Shown here one piece after another: positions 43,267 to 52,124 of a DNA stretch of 64,000 nt. The translations under genes and the position numbers were made by a program. Source of the stretch: JANQOH01 sp965214495 (GTDB lineage Bacteria; Pseudomonadota; Alphaproteobacteria; UBA7887). Position 1 is the first letter of the stretch, and each line of letters starts with the position of its first letter. Where the stretch lies: positions 1,426,001 to 1,490,000 of the forward strand of contig OZ243958.1 in the NCBI GenBank assembly GCA_965214495.1. The letters run 5' to 3'. A model generated the notes under the pieces. The model did no database searches, was not told where the DNA came from, and saw nothing but the letters and a program-made list of their open reading frames with translations.

Positions 43267-45102
43267 CTATTCGTCCCTTCTCGCAACCGAGATTTCCCAT
43301 CTGGTCTTCCAGCCGGGATGTACTTTCGCGCGCGCCTCTACCTTGAAGTCCCGATCCCGGCGCAGATTGGCCTTCACCACCGCCTTGTCGGCGGCTTCGC
43401 CGACGCCGGGACTGGATGTGACCAAGCAGGGAACCAAGTCTCCGACGCCGCCGTCGACGTCGGCCAGCGCCACAAGCGCCACCGTCACATCGACCGTCGC
43501 GGTTTCGTCGCTCACACGATCCGAGAGGCCGACACGGAATACTGCCCAATCCTCCAGCTGTTTACCGTTCGGCCGCCGGCCGGAAGCGGAACAGGCGATG
43601 GTAAAAGCGCGCGTGCGGGACGGGGAATGCCTCGACGAGCGGCCCGAAGATCTGAACAACCGACCGAGAGATTTACGGAGAAACGCGCCGGCGTCGGTTC
43701 GTTCCGCGACAGGCCCATCCATCCGGCGCGTCTGAAAGTCGCGCGTTTCGTTCCGGAGTCGATTTTTCGCAAGCCGGAGAAAATCACCGCCCCAAGCGTA
43801 TTCGTCGCGTAACCGGTCGCTCTTCTCCTCCCATTCGTCGTGGGCAGGCGGCTCGGAGAACACGAACGCCCGCATCGTTTCATGATCCCCGTCCGGCGTG
43901 AAGACGCCAACCACGGGGGGCTTGTCCTCATGCGCGAATCGCTTTTCATACTTGACGACCAGCCCGTCACGCACCAACGCGACGGCGTTGGTCAACTCGC
44001 CTTCCGCGGCATCGCCGTTCGGCGCGTCGAGCGCTTTCAGCGCCAATCGGCCCGCCTTGCGCCTGCGACCCACCGGCTGCACAACCACCGGCCGAAGATG
44101 GAATTTCTCTCCACCTCGGCCCGATTGCAGAACCCTGTAGCAGTCGATGAACGGCCCGAGTTCGGGCCGCGCGCGCGGATTGAAGTCGGCGGCCGCGGCA
44201 CCCTCGTCGAAGAACTCGAACCGCACGCGCCGAACCGCGTCGGGATCGCGCATTCGGGGCCACCACCACTTCTCGCAACTGGCGACAATCTCGCTCATCC
44301 CGGCCTCGGCCGCGAGGATCACGACTGTCGTACCCGTGTCGTCACCCGCGCGCCCGGCGACGCCAAGCTTCCGCGCCCAGTCATGCGCCGCGGCGTCGGT
44401 CAGTGGCATCCGCGGATTTCGCTCTTCTTCGCTCGTCTCTCCGAAATATGCCTGCCCGGCGTAATCGACTCCATCGACGGAATGCCGCGGAAGAAAACCG
44501 CTGGCCATCGCCCGGCAGCGCGCGCCCTCCGCGCCGTCGTCGGGACAAAATGTCGTGTAATAGGCGATGGTCCGGATGCGCGAACTCATCGCGAACACCA
44601 TCTTGCCGTATCCCCAGGAACCCAGAGACCGCGCCGAGAGGCCGTCGTCCCATTTGTGGCTGCCGCCGATCGACAGGACGAGATTGAAGAACCGGTCGTC
44701 CCGCGACCCGCGACGGTTCCAACGGCCGCCCAACCCGTTCGCGCCGAAGTCGGAAATCGTCAGTATGGGCAATCCGACGTCGGGATTCCCGATCTCATCG
44801 AGAACGGCGTTCCCCCTCGCGAACCATCCGTGCGCCGTCCCGAAGTGCGCGCGCCGGTCGGCCAACGCTCGAAGATCCAGATTTTCGACGACGCGCTCCT
44901 TGTCGTCGCCAGCGGCGACGCGACGTTCAAAGCGAATCCGAACCGGCCCGTCGCTGTCCGGGCGCCGTTCGTCAAGACTGTTCTGAACCGCCTCGCGCAC
45001 CAGCAAATCGGTGGGGCCCAGATTGGCGGCGCGCAGTGCGTCCGCCATGTTGCTCGCCGGCAGGATGCCCGCTCCGTCCCGCAAGAAAGCCCACGAAGGC
45101 AT
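43267..45102 (-). CDS. GHKL (MORC/MutL-like) ATPase of a restriction-like system
   Basis: A 611-residue protein whose N-terminal part is a GHKL ATPase. The N box VREAVQNSLDE (Glu37, Asn41) coordinates Mg-ATP, the G1 box is ISDFGANGLGG, and SLGSWGYGK is the G2 lid. This arrangement matches the bacterial MORC/MutL homologues found with Dcm and Vsr in restriction systems rather than sensor kinases. The remaining 350 residues show no nuclease motif I can name, and end in a beta-rich segment. It is the first gene of a six-gene minus-strand operon, with GGCGGGAGGA before its ATG. Confidence 0.85.
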   Translation of the reverse strand: MPSWAFLRDGAGILPASNMADALRAANLGPTDLLVREAVQNSLDERRPDSDGPVRIRFERRVAAGDDKERVVENLDLRALADRRAHFGTAHGWFARGNAVLDEIGNPDVGLPILTISDFGANGLGGRWNRRGSRDDRFFNLVLSIGGSHKWDDGLSARSLGSWGYGKMVFAMSSRIRTIAYYTTFCPDDGAEGARCRAMASGFLPRHSVDGVDYAGQAYFGETSEEERNPRMPLTDAAAHDWARKLGVAGRAGDDTGTTVVILAAEAGMSEIVASCEKWWWPRMRDPDAVRRVRFEFFDEGAAAADFNPRARPELGPFIDCYRVLQSGRGGEKFHLRPVVVQPVGRRRKAGRLALKALDAPNGDAAEGELTNAVALVRDGLVVKYEKRFAHEDKPPVVGVFTPDGDHETMRAFVFSEPPAHDEWEEKSDRLRDEYAWGGDFLRLAKNRLRNETRDFQTRRMDGPVAERTDAGAFLRKSLGRLFRSSGRSSRHSPSRTRAFTIACSASGRRPNGKQLEDWAVFRVGLSDRVSDETATVDVTVALVALADVDGGVGDLVPCLVTSSPGVGEAADKAVVKANLRRDRDFKVEARAKVHPGWKTRWEISVARRDE

Positions 45103-45216
45103 GTGTCTTCCTCCCGCCGAATGGGAACTACATCAAGGGACCGCGGCGATCCCACCCAAACTGGTCGTGCGCGCATCATGAACCCGGCCATGCGGACCCA
45201 AGCTTCTGCTCAAGCG

Positions 45217-45261
45217 CCCCCCCCCCCCCGACGATCTACCGCATATGTGAGCCGCTATCAA
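45217..45261 (-). promoter_or_regulatory. Candidate promoter of the defence operon with an adjoining 13-G tract
   Basis: On the minus strand TTGATA (45256-45261) and TAGATC (45233-45238) are 17 bases apart. Three bases past the -10 begins a run of 13 G (45217-45229), placing the expected transcription start within or next to the tract, about 120 bases upstream of the ATPase start codon. Homopolymers of this length change size readily during replication. Confidence 0.42.
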
Positions 45262-45285
45262 ACAGCGCGAGATTCATCACGCCCG

Positions 45286-45936
45286 TCAGTACTCCACCGG
45301 AATCGCGTCCAGGCTACGCCAGAGATACCATACCGCGACCGACCGCCAAGGGCGCCACGGCTCGGCGATGGCGCGCATCGCCACGGCGTTCTGGCGCTCG
45401 CCGCCGGCGTAGCGCTCGGCGATGGCGCTCTGAACGCCCAGATCGGCGACCGGCAGCACGTCGGGGCGCAGCATGTGAAAGATCAGGAACATCTCGGCCG
45501 TCCAACGGCCGATCCCCTTGACGACACACAGCTTCTCGATCACCGCCTCGTCGTCGAGACAGTGCAGCGCCGGTGGGTCGATCGTACCGTCGGCGAAATG
45601 TCCGGCGAGACTGGCGAGATAGCGCGCCTTCTGGCGCGACAGGCCGCAAGCGCGCAACTCCTCCTCGCTCCTGCCGACAAACGCTTCGACCGCCACCGCG
45701 CCGCAATGCGCCGTGAGCTTTTGCCATACCGACTCCGCGGCCTTCACCGAGATCTGTTGGCCGACGATCGAGCGCGCCAGAGAATGGAACGGGTCGCGAC
45801 GCGGGCGCAGCACCGCGCCGCCGGCCGCCCCGATGATCCCCGCGAGCACCGGATCGGCGGCAGCGAGCGCGCGACGCGCCTCGTCCCACCACGGCGCGGG
45901 CGGCGCCTCGGCCGGGTGTGCAGGGTTGGGCGTCAT
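45286..45936 (-). CDS. DNA-3-methyladenine glycosylase (AlkA/HhH-GPD family)
   Basis: A 216-residue base-excision enzyme that removes alkylated purines. The HhH-GPD fold is shown by ARSIVGQQISVKAAESVW, the hairpin VVKGIGRWTAEMFL and the catalytic aspartate in PVADLGVQ. No zinc or iron-sulfur cysteines follow. The ATG at 45936 gives the size of compact bacterial members; upstream frame extension has no similarity. It is a housekeeping repair gene standing just upstream of the defence operon, on the same strand but probably separate. Confidence 0.9.
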   Translation of the reverse strand: MTPNPAHPAEAPPAPWWDEARRALAAADPVLAGIIGAAGGAVLRPRRDPFHSLARSIVGQQISVKAAESVWQKLTAHCGAVAVEAFVGRSEEELRACGLSRQKARYLASLAGHFADGTIDPPALHCLDDEAVIEKLCVVKGIGRWTAEMFLIFHMLRPDVLPVADLGVQSAIAERYAGGERQNAVAMRAIAEPWRPWRSVAVWYLWRSLDAIPVEY

Positions 45937-46046
45937 CGCCGTCTCATGCCAGTCCCGGCCCGCCCTGACAAGCCGCGAAGGGCTTTCCGGGCGCGTCGAT
46001 GGCGCTATTGTGGTTACCGGGAACGATAGCGGGTGGAGCGAGAGAG

Positions 46047-47204
46047 ATGGACGGTTCAACGGATTCGGTGGTGGATTTCGGGGTGCACGAAGCGGCGATG
46101 CAGGCATATCTCCGCGACGGAGAGAAGCGAGCCATGGCGCTCGGCAACCGCGGGCCGATCCGGTTCGGTAGCGACGGCGCGCTCGATCCGGCGATTCTCG
46201 ATGCCTATGCGCGTTGCGGGTTCTACATCTTCGAAGGCGTTCTGGGCGCCGACGAACTCGCGGATATCGAGCGTGATTTCCACGACATCCGCGACCGCCT
46301 GCCGACGCACCGCGGCGCCGCCATCGACGCGAAGGGGCGTCCCGCCCTGGCGACAGAGAACAGAGCGAAATGCCTCTACTGGGCGAAGCCATTGAGCGAC
46401 CCGTGGGGCGGCACCACGCTCGGCAACGGCCGTCACCAGGTAACGATGACCGAACCGCAAGTCGCTGCCGACGCGCCGGAGGAGGTGGTATTCCTGATCG
46501 TCGGCAGTTTGCAGTTCTCCGACGCCTGCCTCCGCGTTTACGGCCATCCCGACCTGCTCGCCGTCGCGTCGCAGATCAACGGCGAAGATTTCGTGCCTTT
46601 CAACGAAGCCCTGTTCATCAAGGAACCGGGGCTGGGCGCCTCGGTATCGTGGCATCAGGATGGACAGACCCACTGGAACAGCCCGAATCTCGACGCGGGC
46701 ACGCACGGTTTCAACTTCATGGCGCAACTTTACGGTTGCACGGCGGCGAACGGCCTGTGGGTAGTGCCCGGCAGCCACCGGCTTGGCAAGATGGACATCC
46801 CGTCGATGCTCGTCGACGGCGAAGCCGAGCGCATCCCCGGCGCCGTGCCGCTGATCTGCAAGCCGGGCGACGTGGCGATCAACAGCCGCCAGCTTGTGCA
46901 CGGGTCGTTCGCCAACACCAGCGCGGACTGGCGGGTAACGGTGAATTTCGGCTTTCACCGCCGGTCGTCGGTGCTGAACGTCGAGACCCGCAGTTTCCAG
47001 AACGAGAGTATCGTTTACGACGACGCGCTGATCGCCGAGCGTTCTCGGGTTATCGGCTACGCCATCGACGCCCGTCGGCAACGCTTCCCCGACGAGACGC
47101 CGTTCGTTTACAAGCCGTTCGTGGACAAACCGGACGACTATCGCTGGACCGAAGAAGCGCGCGCCGGTCTTCGCGACTACAACGTCGTGGACCTCTTCAT
47201 CTGA
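46047..47204 (+). CDS. Phytanoyl-CoA dioxygenase (PhyH) family protein
   Basis: A 385-residue Fe(II)/2-oxoglutarate oxygenase. The iron ligands are visible: His and Asp in SWHQDGQTHW and the distal His in QLVHGSFANTS. An arginine that can bind 2-oxoglutarate follows in WRVTVNFGFHRRSS. The substrate is unknown; bacterial members hydroxylate many small molecules. The ATG at 46047 is preceded by GGAGCGAGAGAG. It stands alone on the plus strand, 110 bases from the divergent glycosylase. Confidence 0.87.
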   Translation: MDGSTDSVVDFGVHEAAMQAYLRDGEKRAMALGNRGPIRFGSDGALDPAILDAYARCGFYIFEGVLGADELADIERDFHDIRDRLPTHRGAAIDAKGRPALATENRAKCLYWAKPLSDPWGGTTLGNGRHQVTMTEPQVAADAPEEVVFLIVGSLQFSDACLRVYGHPDLLAVASQINGEDFVPFNEALFIKEPGLGASVSWHQDGQTHWNSPNLDAGTHGFNFMAQLYGCTAANGLWVVPGSHRLGKMDIPSMLVDGEAERIPGAVPLICKPGDVAINSRQLVHGSFANTSADWRVTVNFGFHRRSSVLNVETRSFQNESIVYDDALIAERSRVIGYAIDARRQRFPDETPFVYKPFVDKPDDYRWTEEARAGLRDYNVVDLFI

Positions 47205-47336
47205 TCTGCGACAACGGCCGCTCGACACGAGGCCTTTCGTTTCGGGAGGGCGATCGGGCGACAGCGAGCGACCCGCGTCCCCGCGCCTGCGTCGTCGAGA
47301 CGGGCCGGTTTCAGAAGTGCGGCGGGGATACGTCAT

Positions 47337-47962
47337 GCCGAACATGATCGAATCCGTTCGCATAGCGGGTTTCCGATCTCTCGCCGACGTCCAGATCGAG
47401 TTCCCACCCGGAGCGACAGTCCTTATCGGTGCCAACGGCTTCGGCGCCGGCGGCGGCAATGTGGGTATCGAGCGCCTCGCCGCTGATACGGCTAAACTAT
47501 ACTTCGCGTTCGATGCCGTGACATCGTTGGTCGATTTCTATGGATTTCGTGATAAGGGAAATAACACGGCGGACGAATTACAGGAACGCCTGTTGGAGGA
47601 ATTTGAGCGGCGTGTTGGTTGCGAAGTGGATCGGTCGAAGGTCATACCTTACGTTCAACAGCACGAGTTCAAGGGGTTGTTCGCTGTTCTCGAAGGCGGC
47701 ATTCGGTCCCGCCGTGGGTGTGCCTGACCGGATCGTTGCGGCGCTGGAGAGAGTGCGCGGCAATCACGCGACCCCTGAGGATATCGACGACAGCCCCGAC
47801 AGCGCGCCCGGTAAACGCACCGCCGGTGCGATATCAACCTACGAGAAGAGTGTTCACGGCCCACCGGTAGCAACGGAGATTGGGCTGATCGCGATCCACG
47901 AACAATACCCGCGGTTTCACGAATGGATGAGGCGTCTGAAGGCGCAGGGAAAGCGCGGTTGA
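47337..47962 (+). pseudogene. Wrecked AAA-ATPase / DUF4276 gene pair
   Basis: The first 35 residues (IESVRIAGFRSLADVQIEF, VLIGANG) are the start of an AAA/OLD-like ATPase, which breaks off inside its Walker A motif (GANGFGAG instead of GANGxGKS). The sequence then joins a DUF4276 protein mid-way (VTSLVDFYGF, IPYVQQHEFKGLF). After about residue 120 that frame fails and the DUF4276 ending (HATPEDIDDSPDSAPGKRT, IGLIAIHEQYPRFHEWM) continues in another frame to 47962. So one deletion and at least one frameshift have destroyed an ATPase-DUF4276 module of the type found in defence islands. Base composition is lower in GC than the flanks. Confidence 0.72.
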
Positions 47963-48060
47963 CAAAGTTCGCATGATCCGACCGCTTGCGCCGGATTTTC
48001 CAGCAATGGGTGTTTGTGGCGCGACCACCGCCTGTTGGCGATCGCACATCCAGATCGCGC

Positions 48061-48351
48061 CTAATGCTCGTCGGCCCACGAGGGGGGGTGTTTGACCTCG
48101 GGCGGCAGCCAGACTTTTTGATATTCCTGTTGCAGTGCCTTTTCGCGCGCGATCTCGTCGCGGTCGGACAGTCTGGCGTAACGCGCCTCGGTCGGGCTGG
48201 TCCAGCCGCCGGTGTTGAGCCGCGGGGCCGACACCATGCGTTCGATCGGCGCGTCGCAGGACGGGCAACGATAGGCTGGGCTCTCGTTCATGCCGTGCCT
48301 TGTTTTGTAGATCGTCTTGCACGGCTCGCATCGGTATTCATAGGTCGGCAT
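48061..48351 (-). CDS. FmdB-type zinc ribbon protein
   Basis: A 96-residue protein opening with the FmdB_N zinc ribbon: MPTYEYRCEPC, YRCPSCDAPIERMVSAP. The two CxxC pairs bind one zinc ion. FmdB proteins are called regulators after the Methylophilus formamidase locus, but the role of most is unknown. The C-terminal half is charged and ends KHPPSWADEH. The ATG at 48351 starts the ribbon directly; an upstream start would add ten unrelated residues. It lies downstream of the amidohydrolase gene on the same strand. Confidence 0.85.
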   Translation of the reverse strand: MPTYEYRCEPCKTIYKTRHGMNESPAYRCPSCDAPIERMVSAPRLNTGGWTSPTEARYARLSDRDEIAREKALQQEYQKVWLPPEVKHPPSWADEH

Positions 48352-48435
48352 GGTGCCCACCGGTGTGGTCGTCAGGGACAAGGAAGAAGGGGATGGCCGG
48401 CGGCACCGACCACCCCCCCAGGTTCTCGCTTCGGT

Positions 48436-49758
48436 TCAGCCGAAATCGACGACCGGCGCCTCGCGGCCCTGGTCGTTCATGGCGGTCTTCAGACCCCACA
48501 TGCGCGCCGCGTTCCCGCCGAGGATCTTCGCCTTGACCTCGTCGGTGAGCTGCGGATAGCCGTGGCCCTCGATCAGCTCGTCCGGAATCTGGAAACGGCG
48601 GAAGGCGTCGATCTGCCACTGCGGGTTGCCCCACAGCACCGAGTCGGTCCCCCACATCACATAATCCGGCCCCAGATCGCGGACCAGCGTGCCGAGCACG
48701 TGCGCGCACTCGACCGGCCGGCTCGAAACCGTCGCGGCGAAGGTCGAGCCGATCTCGCAGTAGAGATTGTTGCGCTGCGGCTTGAAGCCCTTCAGCGCCG
48801 CGAGTTCGGCGTGATACGGCCACGCCGAGTGGAAGGCGATGAAGTTGAGGTCGAGGAAGTCGTCGCACGCCTTGTCGAAATCCTCGGCATGCGCATACCG
48901 CGCCATGAACTGGCCGAACGGGATGCCCTTGTGGCAGCCGATGTTCTTGATGCCGAGTTCGCGACAGCGCTCCCAGATCGGATAGGCGCGCGCCTCGTCG
49001 TCGAACCACCAACCCTTCTGCGGCGTCGAATCGAAGGTGTAGAGCTTGAGGCCCGAGACGTTGTAGTCGCTGACGAACATGTCGAGGCGCTCGAGGGTTT
49101 CGGAAACGCCCTGGTTTGGCGTCAGACCGCCGCCCATCATGATCGTCTGCGACGGCCAGCGGTCCTTGACCTGGGCCTGATATTCGATCGGCACCATGTC
49201 GCGTCCGCCGTAATCCTCGCGGAAGCCGAAGGGGTTGAACACGGCGACATCGGTGTCGCTGCCGTCGAGGATCAGCTTGCCGAAGTTCTCGACGTTCATG
49301 TCCGAGGTGCCGTTCTCGAGCCCGAATGCCTTGCCGAGGCCATCGAGCAGATCGACGAACCACATGCCCTGCTCGGAGGTGTTCTCGCCGAGCACGTAGC
49401 CCTCGGGCCGCGTGCAGACATGGCTGTGCATGTCGATGACGAAGCCCATCCTGTCCTTGATGGTGCCGGCCACGTCGTCAAGCGCCGCCATCTCCTTCGC
49501 CTCGGCGTCCGAGACGTTGAAGAACTTCATGCCGGTGGCCGCGTTGACCGCCAGCATGGCGCCGGTGAATCCGAGCGCGGACTTGAAGAACTCACGCCGC
49601 GGCAGCTCCGACTGCCCGGCCATCTCGGCCATGCGCTCGCGCACCTTCCGGCCGAGACCGCCGGAGCGGAAATACGCCGTGCCCGACTGATAGGGGTCGG
49701 CAGGGTTGACGCCGCCCCCCTCGAAGCCCTTGAAATGGTTGAGGAAGTTGAACTCCAT
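48436..49758 (-). CDS. Amidohydrolase (ACMSD-like TIM barrel) with Tat-type leader
   Basis: A 440-residue metal-dependent hydrolase of the amidohydrolase-2 group. The first metal motif is VIDMHSHVC. Later elements are GCHKG, IAFHSAWPYHAEL, and WGTDSVLWG with the catalytic aspartate. A twin-arginine-like export motif PRREFFKSALGFTGAML occurs about residue 55, after an unusually long N-terminal stretch, so the enzyme is probably exported folded. Substrate unknown. GGAGGAG fixes the ATG at 49758. Confidence 0.84.
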   Translation of the reverse strand: MEFNFLNHFKGFEGGGVNPADPYQSGTAYFRSGGLGRKVRERMAEMAGQSELPRREFFKSALGFTGAMLAVNAATGMKFFNVSDAEAKEMAALDDVAGTIKDRMGFVIDMHSHVCTRPEGYVLGENTSEQGMWFVDLLDGLGKAFGLENGTSDMNVENFGKLILDGSDTDVAVFNPFGFREDYGGRDMVPIEYQAQVKDRWPSQTIMMGGGLTPNQGVSETLERLDMFVSDYNVSGLKLYTFDSTPQKGWWFDDEARAYPIWERCRELGIKNIGCHKGIPFGQFMARYAHAEDFDKACDDFLDLNFIAFHSAWPYHAELAALKGFKPQRNNLYCEIGSTFAATVSSRPVECAHVLGTLVRDLGPDYVMWGTDSVLWGNPQWQIDAFRRFQIPDELIEGHGYPQLTDEVKAKILGGNAARMWGLKTAMNDQGREAPVVDFG

Positions 49759-49970
49759 CGCGTCTCCTCCCCGTCTTTCGACGTTCTGCTGCCCGAACCG
49801 GCCGGGCATGGACCTCCCGCCCGCCGACGGCCGCGTCCGGCGCGACCCTCCGCGAAGCGCAACGATGCTAGCAAAAACGGGAACGGCGCGCGAGTCCCCT
49901 TTTTCGAGGCCCCGCGCCGCCGGCTAATGCAGGCGCGGCGGCCTCGCGGACCGGGATACCCGCGCGCGGG

Positions 49971-50336
49971 TCACTCGGCGGCAGTGACGGTGAGCGTCGC
50001 CTTCATCAGCGGGTGGACACCGCAGATATAGGGCACCTCCGCCGGCGCATCAAAGCGCACCAGAGCCGTGCCGCCCGGCATCATGATCCCGGTGTTGAAC
50101 TCGCGCCCCTCGCCGACCGCGCTGTGTTCGATATTATGGATGTTGGTGAAGTGGATGCACTCGCCCTGCGTGATCGTGAGCGCCGCCGGGGTGAACACGG
50201 CGGTGATCTCCACCTCGTGGACGCCGGCGCACTCGCTGGCGTTGCGGACATAGGTCGTGCCCTCGGCAGCCAGGGTCGGCGCGGCGACGGCGGAAAAGGC
50301 GGCGGCAAGCGCCGCGCAGCGGAGAAGACGAGTCAT
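49971..50336 (-). CDS. Periplasmic cupredoxin (type 1 copper protein)
   Basis: A 121-residue protein: a signal peptide (ends APTLAAEG) and a plastocyanin-like domain. Copper ligands can be read as His in IEHSAVG and Cys, His and Met in YICGVHPLMKATL, the standard type 1 order. It probably carries electrons in the periplasm or binds copper. It is divergent from the HisN-like gene; an in-frame upstream extension lies inside that gene and was rejected. Confidence 0.85.
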   Translation of the reverse strand: MTRLLRCAALAAAFSAVAAPTLAAEGTTYVRNASECAGVHEVEITAVFTPAALTITQGECIHFTNIHNIEHSAVGEGREFNTGIMMPGGTALVRFDAPAEVPYICGVHPLMKATLTVTAAE

Positions 50337-50444
50337 GATTGCGCGGGGATGTGGGTTCGGAAGGAGACGGGCACCTTGGCAGCCGGATGCCGGCGTGTCA
50401 AGCCCCGGGAAGGCGCAGCGGCGCGCGGCGGCGAAGGAACGGGC

Positions 50445-51251
50445 GTGACCGAGGCCGGACGCGAGTCGCTGATCGCCTTCGCCGGCGAGCTCGCCGACGC
50501 TGCCGGCGCGGTGGTGCGCCAGCATTTCCGCCATGCCGGCGCCATCGACTACAAAGATTCGGCGATGCCACGCGGCCAGCCGGTTACGAGCGCCGACCGC
50601 GAAGCCGAAGACGCGATGCGCGCGCGAATCGAGGCGCGCTATCCCGACCACGGCATCATCGGCGAAGAAGGCGGTGCGACGCGCCCGGACGCGCCGTGGC
50701 AATGGGTGCTCGACCCGATCGACGGCACGCGCGCGTTCGTCGCCGGCTTCCCGACGTTCGGCACGATGATCGGGCTAACCTTCAAGGGCCGCCCGGTGCT
50801 CGGAATCGTCGATCAACCGGTGCTCGGGGAGCGCTTCACGGGCGAACGCTTGGCCGGCGCGCCGCCGCGCGCCGCCCTGAACGGTGCGCCGATCTCATGC
50901 CGCCCGTGCGCGGGGCTCGACCGCGCGGTCGCGGCAGCCACCGATCCGGCGATGTTCACGGCCGCCGCGGAAACGGTGGTCTGGGCGCATGTGCGCCGCC
51001 GCGCCGCGGCCGTCCAGCTAGGCGGCAACTGCTACGCCTACGCGCTGCTGGCCGCCGGTCGCCTCGACCTCGTGATCGAAGCCGACCTCAAGCCTTGGGA
51101 CGTGTGTGCGCTCGCGCCGCTGGTCGAAGCCGCCGGCGGGACTATCGTCGGGTGGGACGGCGGCCCCGCTTTCGGCTCGACGCGAATCGTCGCCTGCGGC
51201 GACCGCCGGATTTACGACGAACTCGCGCCGCTACTCGCCGGTGCCGGCTGA
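50445..51251 (+). CDS. hisN: Inositol-monophosphatase-fold histidinol-phosphatase (HisN-like)
   Basis: A 268-residue Mg2+-dependent phosphatase. Metal-binding motifs are GIIGEEGG, VLDPIDGTRAFVAGFPTFGT and LKPWDVCALAPLVEAAGG. The FVAGFPTFGTMIGL pattern is typical of HisN-type histidinol-phosphatases of histidine biosynthesis, though related enzymes act on inositol phosphates. GTG at 50445 is used; it fits the family length. The 3' end overlaps the convergent hydrolase gene by 40 bases. Confidence 0.87.
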   Translation: MTEAGRESLIAFAGELADAAGAVVRQHFRHAGAIDYKDSAMPRGQPVTSADREAEDAMRARIEARYPDHGIIGEEGGATRPDAPWQWVLDPIDGTRAFVAGFPTFGTMIGLTFKGRPVLGIVDQPVLGERFTGERLAGAPPRAALNGAPISCRPCAGLDRAVAAATDPAMFTAAAETVVWAHVRRRAAAVQLGGNCYAYALLAAGRLDLVIEADLKPWDVCALAPLVEAAGGTIVGWDGGPAFGSTRIVACGDRRIYDELAPLLAGAG

Positions 51252-52054
51252 GCGGCCGGGACGCTGCGCGCCAGAAACTCCCCCAAGGCGTTGTTGAACG
51301 CCGACGGCCGCTCGACGTTCGACAGATGCGCGGCGCGGTCCAGAACCACCATCTCCGCCCCCGGCACGCGGTCGCGAATCGCTTCGTGGCCCGCCACCGG
51401 AGTCGCCGGATCGTCGCGGCCGCAGATCAGCAACACCGGCGTGGCGATTTCCGACGCCCGTTTCAGATAGTCGATTTCAGCGATGGCGCGGCAGCAGCCG
51501 ACATAGCCCTCGACCGTCGTCGTGCGGATCATCTCGCCGATGCGCGCCAGCGCCGGCCCGCCCGAGTCGCGATACGCCCTGGTGAACCAGCGTTCGAGCG
51601 TGCTTTCGACCAGACTCGCCATGCCGTTCGCCCGCGCCGCCGCGATCCGGTCGGTCCAAAGGCTCTCCGCACCCTCCGGCCATTCGGCGATGGTGTTGCA
51701 AAGCGCGAGCGCGGTCAGTCGGTCGCCATGATGGATACCCAGATGCTGGCCGATCATGCCGCCCATCGAGCAGCCGCAGAAGGCGCTTTTTTCGATGCCG
51801 AGCGCATGCCACAAGGCGACAACGTCGGCAGCGAGCGCCGCCATGTCCCAGGCGCCGGACGGCGGCGGGGTGCGGCCGTGGCCGCGCGTGTCGTAGCGGA
51901 GGATCCGCCATTCGCCGGATAGCGCGGCGATCTGGTCGTCCCACATGCCGTAGTTCGACGCGAGGCTGTTCGAGAAGGTGAGCAGCGGCGCGCCCTCAGG
52001 CCCGTCGAAGCGGCAAGCGATCTCGATTCCGTTGGCGTGGATGGTCTCCGACAT
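51212..52054 (-). CDS. Alpha/beta hydrolase, 3-oxoadipate enol-lactonase-like
   Basis: A 280-residue hydrolase of the PcaD type. The oxyanion region is LLTFSNSLASNYGMWDDQ, RYDTRGHGRT follows, the nucleophile sits in FCGCSMGGMIG, the acid in CGRDDPATPV and the histidine in DRAAHLSNVERP. These match enol-lactonases of the beta-ketoadipate pathway, but no other pca gene is nearby. ATG 52054 starts the typical N-terminus; an earlier start adds 24 Arg/Ala-rich residues. Confidence 0.85.
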   Translation of the reverse strand: MSETIHANGIEIACRFDGPEGAPLLTFSNSLASNYGMWDDQIAALSGEWRILRYDTRGHGRTPPPSGAWDMAALAADVVALWHALGIEKSAFCGCSMGGMIGQHLGIHHGDRLTALALCNTIAEWPEGAESLWTDRIAAARANGMASLVESTLERWFTRAYRDSGGPALARIGEMIRTTTVEGYVGCCRAIAEIDYLKRASEIATPVLLICGRDDPATPVAGHEAIRDRVPGAEMVVLDRAAHLSNVERPSAFNNALGEFLARSVPAAQPAPASSGASSS

Positions 52055-52124
52055 GGCGTTTCCTCTCTGGCGCGCCGCCGGGGCGCCGCGTATTTTCGCG
52101 CACCATAGGCAGATGGGCGGCGAC

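Noticed and set aside
37732..45102. Assignment of the operon to Mza, BREX, DISARM or Druantia
   Set aside because: No Z1 helicase, AIPR, PglZ, DISARM helicase or DruE-like gene is present. Only the GHKL ATPase, methyltransferase and Vsr are shared with known MORC/MutL-type systems.
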